A DNA stretch of 32,448 bases from an uncultured Flavobacteriaceae bacterium. Lineage in GTDB: Bacteria; Bacteroidota; Bacteroidia; Flavobacteriales; Flavobacteriaceae. Below, piece after piece: positions 28,530 through 32,448 of this stretch (position 1 is the stretch's first letter; each line of letters begins with the position of its first letter). Below the pieces are notes generated by a model, which saw nothing but the letters and a program-made list of their open reading frames with translations, ran no database searches and was not told the DNA's origin. The DNA lies in assembly GCA_943842625.1 (NCBI GenBank), contig CALTCK010000014.1:1-32448 (forward strand), read 5' to 3'. The position numbers and the translations under genes are program-made.

Positions 28530-28595
28530 TGTTTTATAATAAGGCTGTAAATATACAGTTTTGGTTAATAATAAAATCTCTTTAAAAAAGGGGTG

Positions 28596-29528
28596 TTATT
28601 CTTTTGGAAGAAATACTTCGGCCATCATACATCGAGCACTTCCACCACCACAAGTTTCAATTGTTTGCAAATCACTACTTAAAATATGAGCATCAGCTTC
28701 AATTTTCTTGATCTGATCAGGCCTTAGACTATCAAAAGCTGCTTTACTCATAACCATATATTTAGATTCATTAGCCCCTTTAACTTGAAGCATATTACCT
28801 GCAAATTGTTGCATTTGTTTTTCAGAAATTTCGATGATTTCTTTTTTGTCTTCTTTTAAATTTTTAATAACTAATTTCTTCTCTTTTTTATTATCAATCG
28901 AATCAAGACAGACTATCGCAATGTATTCTCCTAGTGCCATCATAACGTTGGTATGGTATATGGGTAGTCTTTTATTATCTTTTGTCTGAAGTGCACTAAA
29001 AATCACAGGAGTATACTCAAAATCTTCACAAAACTCAATAATTAGATCTTCATGAGCACGATCGGATAATGCACAATAAGCTTTTTTATTTACTCGATCT
29101 AATAATAGGCTACCTGTACCTTCTAAATAAATTTTTTCTTCCTCTGCCGTTGTATAATCAATTATTTGTTTGATTACAAAACCTTCTTTTTCCAACCTAA
29201 TTAACGTTTCTTCTCTTCGTTCTCTTCGTCTATTTTCGGCAAACATTGGATATAAAGCGACATTCCCATTTTCATGAAAACTAACCCAATTATTTGGAAA
29301 AATAGAATCTGGCGTATCTAGTTCTAATTGATCATCTTCTACTATTACTTGAATTCCAACACTACGTAATTTCTCAGCAAAAATATCGAACTCAACTTGA
29401 GCTTTTTTATTAATTTCAATATTTTCAATACTCATTTTTTCTTGAAAATAATTGTTTACAGCTGTTTGTTCATTCAACCTAAAAGCTACAGGACGAATCA
29501 TTAAAATAGTATTGGTTATTTGTTGCAT
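28596..29528 (-). CDS. ctlX: CtlX-like arginine deiminase/amidinotransferase-superfamily hydrolase
   Basis: 310 residues from the ATG at 29528, chosen over an upstream in-frame ATG at 29609 because conserved sequence begins at 'MQQITNTILMIRPVAF', an AAGAAG ribosome site precedes it and a TATTTTTG box lies 58 nt upstream. It belongs to the guanidino-group-modifying superfamily (five-fold alpha/beta propeller). Motifs: 'TPDSIFPNNW' 72-81 with a substrate-contacting acidic residue, 'EGTGSLLLDR' 136-145, likely catalytic His192 in 'YHTNVMMALG' and catalytic Cys300 in 'GGGSARCMMAEVF'. The closest named family is the citrulline-utilisation hydrolase CtlX, assigned from motifs only. Its gene neighbour (29664-30578) is a distant member of the same superfamily. 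Confidence 0.82.
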   Translation of the reverse strand: MQQITNTILMIRPVAFRLNEQTAVNNYFQEKMSIENIEINKKAQVEFDIFAEKLRSVGIQVIVEDDQLELDTPDSIFPNNWVSFHENGNVALYPMFAENRRRERREETLIRLEKEGFVIKQIIDYTTAEEEKIYLEGTGSLLLDRVNKKAYCALSDRAHEDLIIEFCEDFEYTPVIFSALQTKDNKRLPIYHTNVMMALGEYIAIVCLDSIDNKKEKKLVIKNLKEDKKEIIEISEKQMQQFAGNMLQVKGANESKYMVMSKAAFDSLRPDQIKKIEADAHILSSDLQTIETCGGGSARCMMAEVFLPKE

Positions 29529-29586
29529 TTTAATTGCTTCTTTTCTTATAATTAAACTATCAAAAATTACATGGATAGTATCATTG

Positions 29587-29594
29587 CAAAAATA
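29587..29594 (-). promoter_or_regulatory. -7 box for the CtlX-like gene
   Basis: The minus strand reads TATTTTTG, 58 nt before the ATG at 29528. It lies downstream of the alternative ATG at 29609, which supports the shorter protein. Confidence 0.5.
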
Positions 29595-29663
29595 TAAAAG
29601 TTCTATCACCTAATCGGTAATCACAATCATTTTATCGGCACACAAGAAGAAGTAAGTTGATAA

Positions 29664-30578
29664 CTAATCTCTTATAAGCGGCAGAGTCGAACAGCGGAGT
29701 AATCCTTCTTGTTTCGCAATTTCTGAATATGAAACTTCTTCAACAGTAAACCCCTCAGAACGAAGCCAAGTATTAAGTCTTATAAAGTTTTTTTCAGAGA
29801 TAATCACTTCCGGAGTGATGGAAAAAATATTGCTATTCATACTGTACATTTCGTCTTTACTAATCTGAAAGCAGTTTTCTTCTCCGAAGAGATCAATCAA
29901 CCATTCATATTCATTTTTTTCTAAAAATCCTTCTTTATGAATAATACACTTTCCTTTACCTATAGGTTGAAAACAACAATCTAAATGAAGCGCATTATCT
30001 TTAGCAACCGTATTTGACTTTCGTAGATTAAACGAAACCACTTTTTTAGATGGAAATAGATCCTGTAAACACTTAACTGCAGTCATGTTTGTACGAGCCG
30101 TAATGTAATCTGCATAATCTTTTCCGCGGTAGGTTCCAACAAAAATATAGTCACCCCAAGGCATAACATCTCCTCCTTCAATATGGGCTTCTTCCGGTAA
30201 GTTAATGAGATTATTTTTATCAACCTGAGACCAAACATGTTTAATTGCATCGATTTCTTTATTACGATCTGGTAATATATTAGAAATAATCATTTTATCC
30301 TCGATAACAAATGCAATATCTCTTGAAAATATTTGGTTGTAATTAGAAATTTTTTCAGGACGGTATACTTTTACATTGTATTTACTTAATATCTGAAATA
30401 CCAATTCCATTTCTTGGACCATATCTTGTTCTTTGGGATAAGTACCCGCTTTTATATGTTCTGCTGATTTAGGATCGTATGTATCTTCAAGTTTTGGTGT
30501 TAATCCATTGGAGTCTGCAATTCCCAGAACAACAGCTCTCAACGTTGAAAATTCGTCGGTGATATTCAAGTTTATCAT
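29664..30578 (-). CDS. Arginine deiminase / amidinotransferase family protein
   Basis: 304 residues from the ATG at 30578. An in-frame ATG 24 nt upstream would lie inside the gltA terminator and is rejected. Superfamily motifs: 'IFSRDIAF' 83-90, 'HIEGGDVMPW' 132-141 (Glu134, Asp137), catalytic His198 in 'ALHLDCCF' and catalytic Cys296 in 'LLRCSTLPL'. This triad is shared by dimethylarginine dimethylaminohydrolases, arginine deiminases and glycine amidinotransferases; substrate and reaction cannot be told from sequence here. Complete. The -7 box TATATTTG ends 4 nt before the ATG (possible leaderless mRNA) and sits against the T-run of the gltA terminator. Confidence 0.85.
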   Translation of the reverse strand: MINLNITDEFSTLRAVVLGIADSNGLTPKLEDTYDPKSAEHIKAGTYPKEQDMVQEMELVFQILSKYNVKVYRPEKISNYNQIFSRDIAFVIEDKMIISNILPDRNKEIDAIKHVWSQVDKNNLINLPEEAHIEGGDVMPWGDYIFVGTYRGKDYADYITARTNMTAVKCLQDLFPSKKVVSFNLRKSNTVAKDNALHLDCCFQPIGKGKCIIHKEGFLEKNEYEWLIDLFGEENCFQISKDEMYSMNSNIFSITPEVIISEKNFIRLNTWLRSEGFTVEEVSYSEIAKQEGLLRCSTLPLIRD

Positions 30579-30582
30579 ATTG

Positions 30583-30590
30583 CAAATATA
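30583..30590 (-). promoter_or_regulatory. -7 box immediately before the amidinotransferase-family start codon
   Basis: The minus strand reads TATATTTG, then CAAT, then ATG. It overlaps the end of the U-tract of the upstream terminator. No -33 TTG. Confidence 0.5.
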
Positions 30591-30592
30591 AA

Positions 30593-30618
30593 AAAGCACC
30601 ATCGTTAAATGGTGCTTT
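30593..30618 (-). terminator. Rho-independent terminator of gltA
   Basis: A 10-bp perfect stem (AAAGCACCAT against ATGGTGCTTT), 6-nt loop and a T-run on the minus strand, 16 nt past the gltA stop codon. Confidence 0.88.
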
Positions 30619-30634
30619 AAAAAAATACTATTAA

Positions 30635-31921
30635 TTATCTTTTATTGGCAGAAATAAACTCGCGATAAGTTTCTCCAATATAAACTTGTCTTGGTCTTCC
30701 AATTGGTTCTTTACGTACACGCATTTCATGCCATTGAGCAATCCATCCAGGAAGTCTACCCAAAGCAAACATCGGTGTAAACATTTCTGTTGAGATACCT
30801 AAAGCTCGATATATGATTCCTGAGTAAAAATCAACATTAGGATATAACTTTCTCTCAATGAAATATGGATCTTCAAGAGCTTCCTTTTCTAGTCCTTTTG
30901 CAATATCTAATATAGGATCGTCCACTCCAAGAGCATTTAGAACCTCATCAGCAGCTACTTTAATGATTTTTGCTCTTGGATCAAAATTTTTATAAACACG
31001 ATGACCGAAACCCATCAAACGAAATGAGTCCGTTTTATCTTTAGCTTTAGATATGTATTTTTTTGTATCACCACCATCTTCTTTAATAGCTTCTAACATT
31101 TCAATTACAGCTTGATTTGCTCCACCGTGTAATGGTCCCCATAAAGCATTAATTCCAGCAGATAGCGAAACAAATAATCCAGCGTTAGATGATCCAACAA
31201 TTCTTACTGTAGATGTAGAACAGTTTTGTTCATGATCAGCATGTAAAATTAATAACTTATTTAACGCATCAATAACTACTTGATTTGGTTCATATTCAGC
31301 AGCTGGTTTCTTAAACATCATTTTTACAAAATTTTCAACATAACCTAATGAATTATCTCCGTATTCTAGAGGAAGACCAGCTTGTTTACGATAAGCCCAA
31401 GCTGTTAAAACTGGAAATTTTCCTAGAATTCTAACAATAGCATCATACATCTCTTCCTCTGAGTCTACATTAACTGAGGTTGGATTAAAAGCCACTAGAG
31501 CACTTGTTAAGGATGAAAGTACCCCCATTGGATGTGCTGCTTTTGGGAAACCATCAATTATTTTTTTTACATCTTCATCAACATGAGCTTGTGCTTTTAT
31601 ATCTTCATGAAATTTTTCTAATTGCTCAGCATTAGGTAAATCACCAAAAATTAGTAAATAAGCAACTTCTAAAAAATTTGCTTTTTCAGCTAAATCTTCA
31701 ATAGAATATCCTCTATATCGTAATATTCCTTTTTCACCATCCATAAATGTAATTGCACTTTCACAAGAACCTGTATTTTTGAAACCAGAATCTATAGTAG
31801 TTATACCACCCGTTAATAATCGTAATTTTTTTATATCGATTGCTAATTCATTTTCTGTTCCTTTAATAATCGGTAATTCAAACTTTTTCCCGTCTATTTC
31901 GATGGTTGCTATTCTTGACAT
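30635..31921 (-). CDS. gltA: Citrate synthase (type II)
   Basis: A 428-residue enzyme that condenses acetyl-CoA with oxaloacetate at the entry of the TCA cycle. The catalytic triad is visible: His265 in 'GPLHGGANQAV', His307 in 'MGFGHRVYKNFDPRAK' and Asp364 in 'YPNVDFYSG'. 'LHADHEQNCS' (His230) and the C-terminal arginine 'RPRQVYIG' are also present. The length and the N-terminal beta-rich extension fit the larger type II form, which in other bacteria is hexameric and NADH-sensitive. It is a single-gene unit between two terminators. The upstream region holds an imperfect -7 box (TACCTTCG, 31955-31962) and a short inverted repeat at 31966-31981. Confidence 0.97.
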   Translation of the reverse strand: MSRIATIEIDGKKFELPIIKGTENELAIDIKKLRLLTGGITTIDSGFKNTGSCESAITFMDGEKGILRYRGYSIEDLAEKANFLEVAYLLIFGDLPNAEQLEKFHEDIKAQAHVDEDVKKIIDGFPKAAHPMGVLSSLTSALVAFNPTSVNVDSEEEMYDAIVRILGKFPVLTAWAYRKQAGLPLEYGDNSLGYVENFVKMMFKKPAAEYEPNQVVIDALNKLLILHADHEQNCSTSTVRIVGSSNAGLFVSLSAGINALWGPLHGGANQAVIEMLEAIKEDGGDTKKYISKAKDKTDSFRLMGFGHRVYKNFDPRAKIIKVAADEVLNALGVDDPILDIAKGLEKEALEDPYFIERKLYPNVDFYSGIIYRALGISTEMFTPMFALGRLPGWIAQWHEMRVRKEPIGRPRQVYIGETYREFISANKR

Positions 31922-31965
31922 TTAATGTGTGTTTTTTATATTTTTAAGCGAAAACGAAGGTACAA

Positions 31966-31981
31966 AAAAACGTTCGTTTTT
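31966..31981. promoter_or_regulatory. Short inverted repeat in the gltA upstream region
   Basis: AAAAACG-TT-CGTTTTT is a 7-bp dyad with a 2-bp centre, 45 nt before the gltA start codon. It lies between the expected -7 and -33 positions, where an operator could act. Role unknown. Confidence 0.3.
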
Positions 31982-32044
31982 GAAGTCCATTTATCTATTA
32001 ATTAACTTACTGTTTTATCTTTTCTTCTTAACCTCTATAATATA

Positions 32045-32077
32045 AAAAAGCCCTAGTTAATTAAAATTGGGCTTTTT
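32045..32077 (-). terminator. Rho-independent terminator of eno
   Basis: A 9-bp stem (AAAAAGCCC against GGGCTTTTT) with a 15-nt AT-rich loop and a T-run on the minus strand, 21 nt past the eno stop codon. Confidence 0.85.
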
Positions 32078-32098
32078 AAAAAATGAATCTTATTTGTT

Positions 32099-32448
<350 letters not shown>

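Noticed and set aside
28537-28560. TATATTTA before argS as a promoter
   Set aside because: The final G of the -7 element is missing and no -33 element is present, so it was not listed as a feature.
29529-29609. A 27-residue N-terminal extension of the CtlX-like protein
   Set aside because: The extension is not family-like, precedes the probable promoter box, and the internal ATG has a better ribosome site.

Overview
The window is from a low-GC, AT-rich Bacteroidetes genome, most likely a marine member of the Flavobacteriaceae. Four things point there: a fused SecD-SecF translocase, proteins ending in Por-type (type IX secretion, T9SS) sorting tails, Bacteroidetes-type -7 promoter boxes (TAnnTTTG, sometimes with TTG/TTTG 19 nt upstream), and the housekeeping order eno / gltA / two guanidino-modifying-enzyme homologues / argS. 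Nearly everything is on the minus strand; only three genes (20567-21118, 21978-22553, 25103-26746) are on the plus strand.

Left third (1-8749): two very large secreted multidomain genes in tandem. Each encodes a signal peptide, a different N-terminal module (beta-propeller-like in the left gene, CUB-like in the right), a proprotein-convertase P domain, HYR-like repeats, two choice-of-anchor-J (jelly-roll) domains, further HYR-like repeats and a T9SS tail. The two genes are nearly identical at DNA level over two long blocks and diverge sharply over a central cassette of about 0.63 kb. As given, the left gene is broken by three single-base insertions and the right gene by one. Removing those bases restores continuous frames of 1518 and 1318 codons. 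Next to them is a 1121-residue lipoprotein with 14 calcium-binding FG-GAP/VCBS-type motifs and an ASPIC/UnbV domain (8879-12244).

Middle (12383-20185): secDF, a small secreted protein with a stretch resembling the SecD periplasmic head (15521-16144), malate dehydrogenase (mdh), and a gyrB-outer-membrane-barrel pair whose reading frames overlap by 8 nt. A 381-bp AT-rich divergent intergenic region with helically spaced TTAAAA hexamers separates gyrB from a secreted DUF2911 protein.

Right third (20567-32448): queE (7-carboxy-7-deazaguanine synthase), a small lipoprotein, an ffh-folD pair, a long-chain acyl-CoA synthetase, argS, two adjacent arginine deiminase/amidinotransferase-superfamily enzymes, citrate synthase (gltA) and the C-terminal end of enolase (eno). 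This is core metabolism, translation and secretion. mdh, gltA and eno serve central carbon flux; ffh and secDF serve membrane targeting and export, which the T9SS substrates at the left also need to reach the periplasm.

No tRNA, rRNA, CRISPR array, transposase, integrase or prophage gene was recognised. The strongest candidates for something unusual are the mosaic tandem T9SS genes with their clustered +1 indels, three genes whose -7 promoter box ends 4-5 nt before the start codon (possible leaderless mRNAs), and the SecD-head-like stand-alone protein beside secDF.
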